Below are positions 35,201 through 47,903 of a stretch of 64,000 nucleotides of DNA, piece by piece. The notes below the pieces were generated by a model. The model was not told where the DNA came from. It worked only from the letters and a program-made list of their open reading frames with translations, and ran no database searches. The translations under genes and the position numbers were made by a program. This DNA comes from Aphrophora alni (taxonomy: Eukaryota > Arthropoda > Insecta > Hemiptera > Aphrophoridae), in assembly GCA_963513935.1 (NCBI GenBank), contig OY740769.1:39645120-39709119 (forward strand), written 5' to 3'. Position 1 is the first letter of the stretch, and the number at the start of each line of letters is the position of its first letter.

Positions 35201-37956
35201 TGTCATTTACTACAATGATTGTGGAACAATGTTTTCAAAAGTACTGTTATTTCTATTCCAGTTTCCTGTTATAAGTTTCTATATACGTTACAAAAAGTTT
35301 AGATTTTCCATAATAAAAAAAAACTTCTATATTTCATGAAATTGTTTCAATATTTGTGGGGGGGATCGATATAGTTTAAAATGAAAATAAAACTATTTCA
35401 GATACGAAATTATATATGATATAGATTGCTTTTCTAATATTTATTTTATTAAATATAACAAATTTTCTTTCCAGAACAAAAACTTTTTAAATTATTCAAT
35501 ATATTTAAAATTACATCTATTCCGTATTTACTATCTAATATTGAACTCAACAATTCTCAATTTAAAATATTGAACATAATATAAAAAATTCTGAACTTAA
35601 AGTTACCACAATAATCTAATTTTAATTTCTGGTAGGAATTTGTGTTTTATCAAAATTCGTTAATAACTGTTTAATAAAACAATATTTTTATGATTTTTTT
35701 TTAATGTTGGCTTGTTTTTAACAGGTGTGTACAGGATGGTAGTGAGTTAATTTTAGGGAGATAAAATAGGAATGAATTAGATTAAAGCTGGATAGCTTAA
35801 GCTAGACAATGGAGCATTTTAAATAATAATACATATCTTAAATTAAAACTTAACAATGTGTTAAATTTACTAACAATATTTCTGAACCGTTTATTTAAAA
35901 CTTCTTAACACTAACATTAATAAACAGAAAACACTAGCGTGTATCTTCAGTGGTCTGAAAATATCTAACCATAAAACATGCAACGTAGAACAACAGTTAT
36001 TTGTAAATAACTTGTGTATAAACTATTATTTTCTGTATATGTCATCTGAATCTCATTTTTAGTTCAATGTTAGTTTTCTTGAATAAACATTGTGGTTTTT
36101 TTTTATTTTTTATTTTTTTTTAATGTATTAAATTAAAATATTCCTTTTGTTTTGAAATTATCTTTCATAATCATGCATATCCTATAATCAATATTTCAAC
36201 TTCCAATGTATATTACTAAAAAAAAGTAATAATTTAAATAGGCGTGTGAAAAGGTTAGACCAATATGTGTGGACCGTTATTTAATACTTACAAATGTTAC
36301 ATTTCCCACTTGAATAAACCGAGAATACTCCCATCCATTTCACTTACCTAAACTTACTGTTTAAATAAATAAGTCTTCCTATTCCAAATTTTACTAGTAA
36401 AATTTATTTTTGTCTAATTAACAGTTATACATTTAGGAAAATTGTGTTAATACTTCTCCATTTTGTTATTTTAATGATTAATAGTACTTACATAAAATGT
36501 ACATATTAAAACTATGATCCTCTATCTACAAATGCTCTAATTATTGTAGAATACAGATATAATAATGCCCGTAACATTTAATACAGACATTTTTTTTTTT
36601 TTTTTTTTATATAACTATCGTTTTATTATTTAGCTTTTGTAAATATATGTTTCTGGTTACCGTTTCTAGTTCAAGTATTTTTCCTGTAATACAAGTTTGC
36701 TTTATAATGTATTATTCAATTAAAAGTTTCCCATTGTTTGTATAGCATATATTTAACTAATTAATTAACTCATAAAGAATTAAAATTTTATATAGTCTTG
36801 CATGAGAAATATCAGATGTATTAGCTTCTTATGTTTTAATAACAAATGAAACACTAACTTTTTTTCTTTATATAGGATTATATTTTATTATTTCATCTTA
36901 CTCAATTTGCAGCATATATCATTCATGATATTTAAAAAGTCCTTGGACAGATATAAGAATTTATTTCATCTAAATTTATAAATTAAATGCCAAATAAATT
37001 GAATGAATGGTAATTGAAGCAACAATTTATACTAGAAGGATAAACTGTCATTACAACTTAAATTAATTCATCCTGTTATTTCTAAAAGAAAAACAAAGCT
37101 TTTGCCATCTTCATACTTTCCATTTTTTTCAGACTTATATTGGTCTACAGAAAAGCCTAAGTGGTTATTATTTGCCAAATAAATACTTAAATATATACAC
37201 GAGTTTTCACTTAAGCCCAAGTTTCGCATCAATAAATAATATCAACAAACTACTAGCCAGGCTCAACAGATTTATGACGCAGCTGTTCCCTCCCACCATC
37301 GGTCCTTACTCACATAATATGTGCTCTCTCTCCATGGGTTTAAAATTTCAATATATCAGTTGATCTTCTTTGATACCTACTAACTTGTTTTTTACCATGT
37401 TAATAATTAGACACTTTAAAAACAAATAAAACTTGTTCAAATATTTATAAGTTTCGAGTGAACTACAATCTTGTGTATCACTGTTTAATCAATGCATCTA
37501 TAAAGAAAACATATAACATAAATCGTACGTATTTAATAACACTTATAAAGAAAATATTAGAAATTAAAAGTGGTAACTTAGGTACACTCTGGACATCAAC
37601 ACAATATACTTGCTACAACAAGTAAGCCTACAGTGGGGGGGGGGGGGTATTACGCCCGTGCACAACAATTGTTATAATTATTTCTTAGATGAAATATATA
37701 CTACCAACATAATATATGAAAAACTCGGTAAAAAACCATTCTAGAGGATAGACAATAAACTGTGCTAAGTATTGCATTAACATATATACTATCGTCCCAA
37801 AAACCTAATAAAAACCAAGCTTAAATATTCATCACCAAAAATAGCAATTCGCAGATCCCTTCCAAGAAGTAAAAATAAGTTTTTTTTTGTGTTTGGGGGA
37901 AAAAAATTTAATTGTCTCTAACATGCGACTTGTGAATAGCTTCAAAATAAAACCAA
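32291..37956. other. Gene-free AT-rich DNA
   Basis: No gene was recognised. Minor points: a ~260-bp patch (34254-34510) ending in GGTCACCCTGTATAAAAG, like an insect transposon terminus; a poly-T run at 36592-36609; and a poly-G run at 37637-37647. A frame at 37172-37363 overlaps a slightly GC-richer patch but shows no family motif. Confidence 0.6.
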
Positions 37957-38145
37957 AAGCGTTTCTACAACAATATTGCCATCTTCAGTGATGCATGAGA
38001 TACAATAATCTTATTTATTAATAGTAGTCTTACTATATATACTTTCATTATGGCTCAATAACTGTAAGTTATAGTTTGATAATTGTAGCTCATCATTATT
38101 AAAGATTTCAACATTGTCTTTGAAACGCGTTTTATTTCAGTTTTA
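37957..38145. mobile_element. Old copy of the hammerhead-like foldback element
   Basis: The left part (GCGTTTC, ACAA, GCCATCTTCAGTGAT at 37959-37993) is a minus-strand CTGAAGATGGC then GAAACGC motif. The right part, GTTATAGTTTGATAATTG, TAGCTC, then TTTGAAACGCG (about 38072-38130), aligns block for block with the right arm of the 47638-47903 element. Arms have diverged and the plus-strand core reads TTAAAGA instead of CTGAAGA. Confidence 0.5.
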
Positions 38146-41100
38146 ATATTTACTGTACGTTTCAACTACATTGATACTATTTTGCAGCATATATCACATG
38201 TTTTAAAACACATATAACAATGTATACCTTTTCCTTTTTCGTTTCACATTTGTAAATATCGTAGTCCTTGATTATTTAACTGCACATTGCATAACTCTAT
38301 TATTTCCTGCTGAAACAAAACAGAATTGTATTCGAGCAATTTGCTAAAGTAATTGTGGAAAATTGTTTTTAAAAGTTCATTTCTGTTTCATTTGCATTGA
38401 ATAGCCAGAACTAAGTTACAAAATGGTACGTCATTAAACAGTTTATTTACTTTGTATATTTTACACATAATTTACACGTCATTAAACAGTTTATTTACTT
38501 TGTATAATTATACATATTTCATACATAATTACATTTCAAATTTATTATTTTTACAAAAATTTCAAATTGAATAATTCAATTTTAAAAAGTTAATTATATT
38601 TATTGAGTGAAATTCACCTTCTGTAAAATTGTATGATAAATGTTTCAATGTAGACATATGAAACTATAGTAGTTTTTTCAAAGTTTTTAAATTATATTGT
38701 TATGTTACTTTTTTTAATATTTTAGAGATATTAATAATATACATATAACTATTTTCCTTTACAAAATTAAATGTAAAATTACATAAAACTACATTACATT
38801 TATATAATTACATTATTAATCATTAATTATAATTACATTACATTAGACTAATTATAGTTTATCCAATGTTTAAAATGTACTTAAAATACTAATCAAGAAC
38901 TTAAAGGAATAGCTACAATTATTATTAGAAAATATCAAACACAAAATATTACTTTTAAATTTTATTTTTTTTTTACTAAATTTCTTATCTTGATAACAAC
39001 AATATTTTTTTATGTGCACTTATTGGTGGTGATTAGGTTTTCCATTTTACAGATGTTTCGGTTTCAATCAACCATCGTCTTAAGATTTATAACACAACAA
39101 TACGGTTTTTTCCTGTGTAGACCATCAAGAGTAATTCAACGGTTTATTGTTTAGTTTCAAATATTCAATCACTTAAGCTTAAGATCTTAAGTCTGTTAAT
39201 CGCATTTTCAATTTTAGACAAATGTATAATCATTCATAATTTTAAAATGTATTATAGGTAATGAGAGTTTATATTAACAAATTCCCACTTTTAACGTCAG
39301 TTTATTCTTAAAAGTTACGTAAGAAAACTACCATAAAAAAAGAAAATGATACATGTATCAGTTTGGTGACATTACTATTCAGCCTTAACTATTGTTTGTA
39401 AAATAAAATGTTTACTGACGAATCCTTGAAACCTGTGACACTCTTTGAAAAATTTACAATTTAAATTTAAATTTATACTGGTTAATTAATAGTGATTTTT
39501 TAAATTAAATTTAAAATACAATTTATACCGAGGAAAGTAATAATGTAGCAAGTAATCATTTCCGTCGACAAGCTGGAATGTAAATATATCGTTTACAGGA
39601 ATTAATTACAATATAAAATAAAAGAAGTGAAACATATCAATTCAGCAACTTTTTTAATAAGTTTTTTAACAATAAAACCAACGAAAAACAAATGAAGAAT
39701 TAACTTTATTTGAATTTCATCTCTTTTAAATGGAACAAAAGATCAGAGTAAAGTAAAAAAACCTGGGATGAATTTATTGATTGGTCAAAATTGTTTTCGT
39801 GATACAGTTTGTACGTTTATCAAAATTGTGTAGCAGAATTAATTAAATATTAATCTCCTTGTTGAACAAAATCTAAATTTTAATTTCTAGCTATTGAGGT
39901 GAAAAGAAAACGAACTACAAGCTTAAGATTGCTTGACAAAAATAATTTTCAGCTAAAATGGGACTATAACTTTAAATCTATATAACAGATAAAAGTATGT
40001 ATACAATAAACCTTTTATACTGATACAATATAAGGGTTAAATTTAAATAAATTAGCCATTTAGCAGATTTATAACAGTTTTTATTGCAGTATTTCACCAT
40101 CCCTGCACGTACTGAACTCTTGATTGTAATAAACCGAAGTAAAAAGAAGTTTAAGTGATTTTTTAACAATATTTTCTAAAATATAAAATTCACTTTCCAT
40201 TAAAAACAGGTTTTTTTAAATTTTTTAATTTACTGTTTCATTGAAAAATGTTGGTACACCGTAACTAATAAATATCTTATACTAACGGATTTTTAAATGT
40301 TTTCACAATTTTACAAAAGTGTAGTGTAAGAACATAGGCAATCAGTAAATTTATAAATCAGACTGTACGAAAGTTCATCTTTATATCTTAGTTAAAATAT
40401 AGGAACTTTATTGTAATGCCCAATAACAGCTACAATTTTGAAACCAACAATCATTTAAATCTGCTTGTATGTAAGAAAGTATTTATTGTCACATCCATAA
40501 ATAATATAATCATTATTATGCATTATTATTTTGTTGTAAATACGTATACCAAGAAAACCTCGAGGCATCTGATTTTCAATGAGGAAATTTTAATGTAATT
40601 TTCACTTCTAAAACAAACGTTCAAAAATGCCGGGAGTAGAAACAGTTTCATACTTAAAGGAATGGTTGGAAGAACTTACTATAGTAAAATACTTATTTTC
40701 AACTTTGGATAATAATGATTAATTGAATTAATTTTATTTTAATTAAATTTATGTGTGAGATCTTATACAATCATACATATGTATGTCTGTACTGATATAA
40801 TTACTTCTTACTTAGTGAAAAACATGAAAATCTCATTCATTGAAAACTGAATTGCCAGATTAATGAAAATATCAATCTTGTTTTTAATTCATTATGCAAT
40901 ACGTGGATGCAAATGTACTATAAATGTATGACAGTATATGAATATAATTAAAGAAGATTTTAATTTCTTTTACGAACGCATCCACAGTTTACGAATAATA
41001 TATGTGGTATTAACGTTTATTATCGCCTATAAATAATGTGTGAATATTTTTAATAAAGTGTTATATCTCCCTATAAATCATCACTCAGCTTTATGAATTA

Positions 41101-44100
41101 TCTATAAAAGATAAAGATATCTTTATATCATTGTTCTGTATTATACTAGCACCGCCGTCTTCTGTCTTTTACTGGATAGAATAAAATACAGTTAAATAAT
41201 TGTTAATTGTTGCAAACAAATATTGAAACTACAACACAGAGAATTTGGTTAAAAGATATAAGGAAACATCTGTTAGTTTTTAAAAATATGTTCCCATTTC
41301 TAATCTAAATTTCAAAACAAAAAATTCGAAAATATAAATAACTTACAAAAATGGAACAATGTCAATAACATAGAGCCGCCTAATGTATAGAGTACATTTG
41401 TTTTAAACCGATGAACTGTTACGTTCATTTTAATCTTGGTTATCATTTACGTTTTCCACATTTAAATGTTCATATTCATACATACATAATTGAGAATTTA
41501 TGACTTTAAACAAAGAGTACCCATATCATTCACCAAAAACAATACACTATAATTTGAGAAACACTTTTCATTCAATAGTTAAATAAACCTCGTCCTCACA
41601 TAACACAATTCTTCAGCCATTTCCCCAAAGAAGTAGATCCAGTGCCACCCTCATTCTCTACTTTAATAAAACAAAAATGTACCCTTTTTAGACTTTAATT
41701 TCCATACTTGTAGTGTCACTTCGCTTTCCAATGTTTTTCGTTTCAAAAATGATCTCATGAGAGGCGCTTTACATGGTCAATACAGGGAATGGAGATTTCT
41801 TTCTTTATTACGGTTAAGTCAATATCATTTCAACTCTTATCAGTACTTTATAAACAATATATTGTAGATGCAACACTGAATATTTATAACGCCACTGTTA
41901 GTTTATTTCACTTTTCGATCGACAACTTCTAAACTAACGTTTTGATTAGAATAGATATATAAGAATGTTTACGCAATTTTTACGTAACGTTTATATAATG
42001 TGTATGCTGTTAGTGTATTTTATTAAAAATAAACAGATACACTTGAATCTATCTCTCTTACTTCAATATATAGCCTTAATATAATCTCCAGTCACATACA
42101 TTATAGCATATATTATCTATCTGATCGGTAAGCGCAACCTTCTGCAGAATCCTTTCTTATTATCTTATTCTCTTGTATTTAAAACTAATGGACATTTACA
42201 ACTTACTCCCATATTTATGAATTTGTAATTCTATAAACTGGTCGAAAAAGCCAAACGATAAAACACGTAAAGCAAAATATCACATTTTGGGGAAAATAAA
42301 CTAAGTACATGGTACTGTTTTCCTTAGTATATATACATATATAAATAAATGCATACCTTCTTTTTTTTCATGTGACACTTAATTTTGGTAGATAATGTTA
42401 TCCATTTTTTAATAATTTATTTCATTAAATGGTTCCTGTGCGTCTCTCGGTCTTTTTTCACATTTTCAGAATCATAAAGAATCATATTGGCCATATGTAA
42501 TTACACATTTAATGAATATAGAACAAAATTGCAGTTACAAACAAGACTTTTTGAAAAATTACACTCTCACCTTTCTTCAATTCCATAGTATTATTTCGTA
42601 CTACCCAATTTAGGACAAATGTATATTTATTATTTTATTTTATAAGTTCCTTAGCAGTATAGAAAAACGGGTTTTCTCAAGATTTAAAAAATATAAAATT
42701 CAAAATAAAGTTACTAGACTGTATTGGAAATAGTAAATCTGTAGAAATGTAATATTCACGAGAGACAGGACCTGTTGATTTATGTATTTTATTCGAAATG
42801 AAATGCAATTATTTTATTATTTTAATTTTTGACTTGTGTTTCTGAGCCTAAGTTTATATTATTGTAACACTTAGGTATATATTGCAAGCTCAAGTTAAAA
42901 ATATACAAAATCTTCTCTTTTCTACGGAAACTACTCGAGCCGAGGTGGTAACCACGGGCGTTGCTTCCACCAACTATTTGCAACAACTATGATGTCTCCT
43001 GCCATAATACCTAATATAGATATAACATGTCACATAATTCTACAAAATTGTAAATATTTATTTTAAACAAATAAATAAATAAACAGACATAGATTTATAT
43101 TTAATGGAGCTCAAACAATGGAACTATATCAATTAAATTTGATATTTGGATTTAATTTTATCTTATATCGAGGTGCTATTTTTTATTATTTTTGTTTATT
43201 AACTGTATATTGTAGTAATCTGTTGTAAGAGCAAACGTAATATACGGATTACACCAAATGTGGTTCTAACAATTTTATAAAATGAACCTTCTAGGAATTA
43301 ACATTTGAACGATTGTGCTTTTACAGTGAAAAGGTAAAATTTAACGTCATGATCAACGTCTTTAAAGATTAAATATTTTGAAATGAAGGAAGACAAACTC
43401 GAAGTTCCAAGTTCAGATAAAAACAAAATAGAGTTTGTGAATAATAATAATAAAAGATAATAAACTTGACAGCAGTTATCTTCATTTGAGTTTTTCTTAT
43501 AAGTTAAAAAAACACTTTAAAACCAAATATTATATATACTTAGCAGATTTAGTTAGAAATTTCGAAAACTATTACTTTGTCTTACCACTAACAACACACA
43601 CATACTCAATGAGATGTATTGAAAAAAAACTGGTATTCGCAAAAAAATAACATTATATACTCATAATTCTTTCGTAATTACTCCACATACTTCTAAACGT
43701 GTTAAGCAACACTTACTGTCAATAATATGTCAGCTAAGATTTACGTTTAGAGCGATCTTGTCTGTAACGCCCTGGCTCAATTATTCCTTTTAATTCTATA
43801 AAAAGTACGATGTTTAATATTGTCATAAACAGACGTCCTAATATAACCGTAATCGTATCGCACTTATAACAATTAAATTGTATTTAAGCATGGATATCCA
43901 CTGATTCCAAAACATTGAGGACAGATAAAAACATTTTATTTGTTATTTTAGACATGAAGTTAATAAACTCTGTCTTCGACTGAACGAGTGACAAGCTCTC
44001 TATTAGTGTATGAGACGTCTCAGTTTTAATAACCATGAAGTGTCAAAAAAGTCATGATGTATCAAAAGTTTTGATAATAACTTTTCGTATTTTCAAAACC

Positions 44101-44579
44101 ATAATTAATTCTACATTGGACATAATCTAAACACATAACGAACTTGGTTGACAAAAATTTATTTGTTTTTTTTTTTTTTTACTTTCTTCATTTGAATTCA
44201 TAGGTAGAAGTTATAATATAACGTTGAAATTAATGTTGGACATATTATATATGAGATACAATTTTAAAAGTTTTGGGTGGTGATAAAAAATATGTTTGCT
44301 CTTTATGCAAATAATAGAAATTGTAAATAAATTCCCTGCATAAAACTTAAACGAGACAGTCTGTAAGAATTGCATCGGAAACTGATATTACAGCTTGAAA
44401 TAATAGATATGTTTGGAGAGTAAATTTATTCATTATAATACTGTAGTTACAATCTTTGCTTTGTTTATGTCAACAGTAAATGCTAATACGGAAATATTGG
44501 CGGAATTATTATATGATAATAAACAACACTATCTAATAACAATAATATTAAATTGAATTTAAAATTTTGAAAAAAAATA
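38146..44579. other. Gene-free AT-rich DNA with a short tandem duplication
   Basis: A 48-bp tandem duplication occurs at about 38428-38510 (ACGTCATTAAACAGTTTATT in both units). A small GC-richer patch at 42930-42990 and other short open frames (39978-40169, 40416-40598) show no recognisable motif. Confidence 0.6.
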
Positions 44580-45260
44580 TTGTTCCGACCAGGCGAGAAG
44601 TGAAACGATTAGAAGGAATTATTATTAGAATATATCTGGCGTAAATTATATATGTCATTTCCATAGTTTTTTGTGTAACTTTTGTAGTGAACTCCTTTCA
44701 CCAACTCCTATTTTTCCCGGCGTACTTTCATCTCACAGACCTACTAGCGGGTTGCCTGAATGTTAAATTGCATCGAATTAGTTCACCCCTTCCCTCGGTG
44801 ATGAATATCACGCATCAAGGTTAGAGAACGAGTTCTGCACCAGCCGCAAGAGAGACCGGATGTGTTCAAGGAAGTGCATGCATTCTAGTCTACAGGGTAA
44901 CCGATATTTTAGGTACCCGCAAAAAATTGCTAATTATCTTTTTGGGATGGGCCTGCCCAGGGTTTTCGGCAGTTCGTCGCCTAATTCCGTATAAAATTAA
45001 ACATATGAGAAGTAGTTAACGGCCATTTTTGCCTAATACTGTTTCCAAGACCATTAGTTTTAAATATAGTCTCTTCGTTAATATTATACATAGTTAACTT
45101 AGTTTATTATATATTAAAATAAAATTAAAACATAGATTTAATCGCTCTGGAGCTGGCTGGCTGAGCTGTCGTATTTGTGTAGTCGAGGATACGTTTCAGG
45201 TTATTTCCCCCCTCCCAGCTTTTACCCAAATTTCCTTCCCGAAATCAAATTCTCTTAAAG
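44580..45260. other. Unidentified GC-richer island
   Basis: About 680 bp with clearly more G+C than the surrounding DNA, including GGTTAGAGAACGAG, CCAGCCGCAAGAGAG, GGGCCTGCCCAGGG and TGGAGCTGGCTGGCTGAG. I found no long frame or known motif on either strand. It could be an old element terminus, an LTR, or a conserved non-coding or promoter region. Confidence 0.35.
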
Positions 45261-47637
45261 ATCCTCATAAACCAATTTATAAAAACCACAGGTTGCTGCA
45301 CTTTTCTTTGTTTGTTGCATAATTATATTAGCATCAAAGAAGCAATATTGTTTTGTGATACTACTTGGAGATTCGGTATGTTTACATTCTGTGATTCAAG
45401 TTTATATATGTCTGTCCAAAAAAACTATGTGTTTAAAAAAATTTCTGACAAAGGATTTTTAGAGCTGAATTGCAAAAATTGACTATAGGTTCGACAGGCT
45501 ATAATTGAGGTAACTTATGTGGTTTTAAAATTAACCGATGTAGACATCAGTTGTCATAATACATATTTACTTCTATAAAAATAACATACATTAAAATATT
45601 AGTGATTGCTTGAAAGTTTAAAATACACAGTTTAGTTATAAAATGAATGAATTACTCGTCTAGGTTTTCAGTATAGAGTAAATGAACAAATTATGTTATA
45701 GCTTTTTTAGGAACTAAACAACAAATTAAAAATATATCTTGCGAAATAATATCTCGTTCCTTAAAAATGTGACCTTCAAAGACGTCACAAGCGAAACGAA
45801 TGTTTGATAGTAGGTAAAATGCTTCGTTTTGTAGTTATAAGTCGATTTTCTCCTGTTGAATCATTAAACATATTTCATTTCCAGTAGTTTGAGGAAAAAT
45901 ATTACTTGTACTAAATTTTCCAACAATGAAGTTTTCCAACAATCAAGTAAATAAAGGCAACATTGTTTCTATTGTTTGTTGATGTATTGCAACGTTTTGA
46001 TTTATCCTCGACAGTATGAAATTAATTTGTTTTATAAACAATTAATTCCAAATTTGAACAGTATAGTCTGAACAAAAGTGCACTGATTTTTGGAATATTC
46101 GGTATAGCTGTTTTTCTACACAGCTGTTTTGTACAAATGGTCAAATTTATCACATATTTTCCAAGCCATATATTTATTTATTATAGGTGACTATGTGTAA
46201 AAAAAAAATGCATTTTAAACCTTGCCGATATATGAAAATTCACTGTAAATTTATATATTTTTGGTGATGGGTTTTCGAAGCTGAAACACGATAAATATAT
46301 AATCACATATGTGGGTAGTTACACAAATATGTGCTTCTAAAACAACCTTGAACGACAAATAACTTTTACAATACTTATTTTACTTAATAAATTCATAGGG
46401 TATTAATAGTTCAACTGGTTTTTTTTTTTTTTTTATATATATATATATACCGTTTTCTTGTAATGACGATTAATTAATTATTAGGAAGATGCTTTTTTTT
46501 TTTTTTTAGTTTTGTAATATAGATAAAAATACGATAATTTAGTAAATAATATTTTCTTTCCAAATTTAACATAAATAATATGATTAAAGATAAGCATTTA
46601 TTAAGGTGCCTACCACAATAATGTGTGTGTTTCTTCTAAGAAGTATTTCCGGTAGTTAAAATTCCTTCTATAATATGAAAACTTTATAATGGAGAGTTAT
46701 GGGATTATTAATTATAAAACTTTGAACATTAAAAGCCCAAGGGAAATTAATATTTTTTAAGGAAATTTGTATGACAGTATGTTTCTGTAAACTCAAATTT
46801 TCCTTGTATTTACCTCAAATCTTTGTTCGTAAATTAACATAATGATGTTTTTGTAGATTTCTTAGTAGAAATTACTTCTCCTGTCATGGTATCCGCTGAT
46901 ATTACTCTATTTCAGAGATAAACTGCGTTGAGTGAATTTATTTATTATATTTTATTATCTCAGCTTTCATGCAATTGAAAAATCCATTCATCTCGTCGTA
47001 GAGTACCAAAATTTCATGCATAGAATGACTTAATTGCTAAATATAATATATAGTTTTTTTTTAATAACACAAACCGTAGTTAAATTTAACTTTTTGTAAT
47101 ACATGTACCTTGGTAATAGTTAAATGCAATTCATTTCTGAACAGGTTATTATTATCTTTAATAAAAAAAGAATTATAAAGAGTTATCTATCCTAAATTAA
47201 AGATGTATTTTTTCTGCTTCTATTCTAGATAAAAACTCACACATCCCAGAAAAAAGTTAACCTAAATATCGCTGCTGTTATTGACATGGCAAAACTTTGT
47301 GTCTATGTATAGGATTTCCAATAATTGATCTGTTTTTGTTTTAATCCAGTGAAAATCTGTGTAGGAACAAGTAACACTTTAATATTAGGTTGCATTAATA
47401 ACAGGTTATTAGATAATTGTTTTTATAAAATTAATATACGCGTTTTGTGTTAAACAAAGTTTTTTATCAAATGTTAAACTTAGAACCTATGAAAGGTTCA
47501 TCTAATCTTAATTGTATATTCGGAGTGATCAATTTTTGCAAATTATTAATTATATCACCCTGAGAAGAATTAACCGGAAAAATTAAAACTTCCATATTAC
47601 ATAATAAATGTTGAGCTTGACTTATGAGAAAAATTAT
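45261..47637. other. Gene-free AT-rich DNA
   Basis: Nothing supported; a poly-T/TA block lies at 46420-46450. Confidence 0.6.
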
Positions 47638-47903
47638 ACAGTACAACAAACACAGAGAACACAATTCTCATAAAAAAAAAATACGCCTAAGTATCAGACG
47701 CGTTTCAACGACAAGGTCGTCCTCTTCAGTGATAAACAAACTACACCAATCAAACTACAACACTAGTAGTAGTTGTAGTGGTTGTAGTTTGATTGGTATA
47801 GCTCGTGTATCACTGAAGAGGACGACCTTGTCGTTGAAACGCGTCTGATACTTAGGCGTATTTTTTTATGAGAATTGTGTTCTGTGTGTTTGTTGTATTG
47901 TTC
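47638..47903. mobile_element. Young foldback element with a hammerhead-like motif in each arm
   Basis: Arms 47638-47761 and 47781-47903 are nearly perfect inverted repeats around a 19-bp loop. Each arm contains CTGAAGA, a 6-bp stem GACGAC/GTCGTT with CTT loop, GAAA, the palindrome CGCG and TC. Plus-strand copy: CTGAAGA 47813-47819, stem 47821-47835, GAAA 47836-47839, CGCG 47840-47843, TC 47844-47845. It is closed by a perfect 6-bp stem I, GTATCA (47807-47812) with TGATAC (47846-47851). The minus-strand arm has the same core. Sequence identity between arms implies recent formation. It is non-autonomous; no protein is encoded. Confidence 0.7.
47807..47851 (+). ncRNA. Hammerhead-ribozyme-like motif (type I layout, palindromic stem III)
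   Basis: The layout is stem I, CUGAAGA, stem II, GAAA, stem III, UC, stem I. Cleavage would be predicted after C47845. Stem III is the self-complementary CGCG, which in Penelope-like elements and retrozymes is taken to favour dimeric ribozymes. One unpaired G (47820) lies between the CUGANGA box and stem II and departs from the canonical core. Whether it cleaves is untested. Confidence 0.5.

Noticed and set aside
37172..37363. Possible exon in a slightly GC-richer patch
   Set aside because: Neither strand gives a recognisable domain or convincing splice sites.
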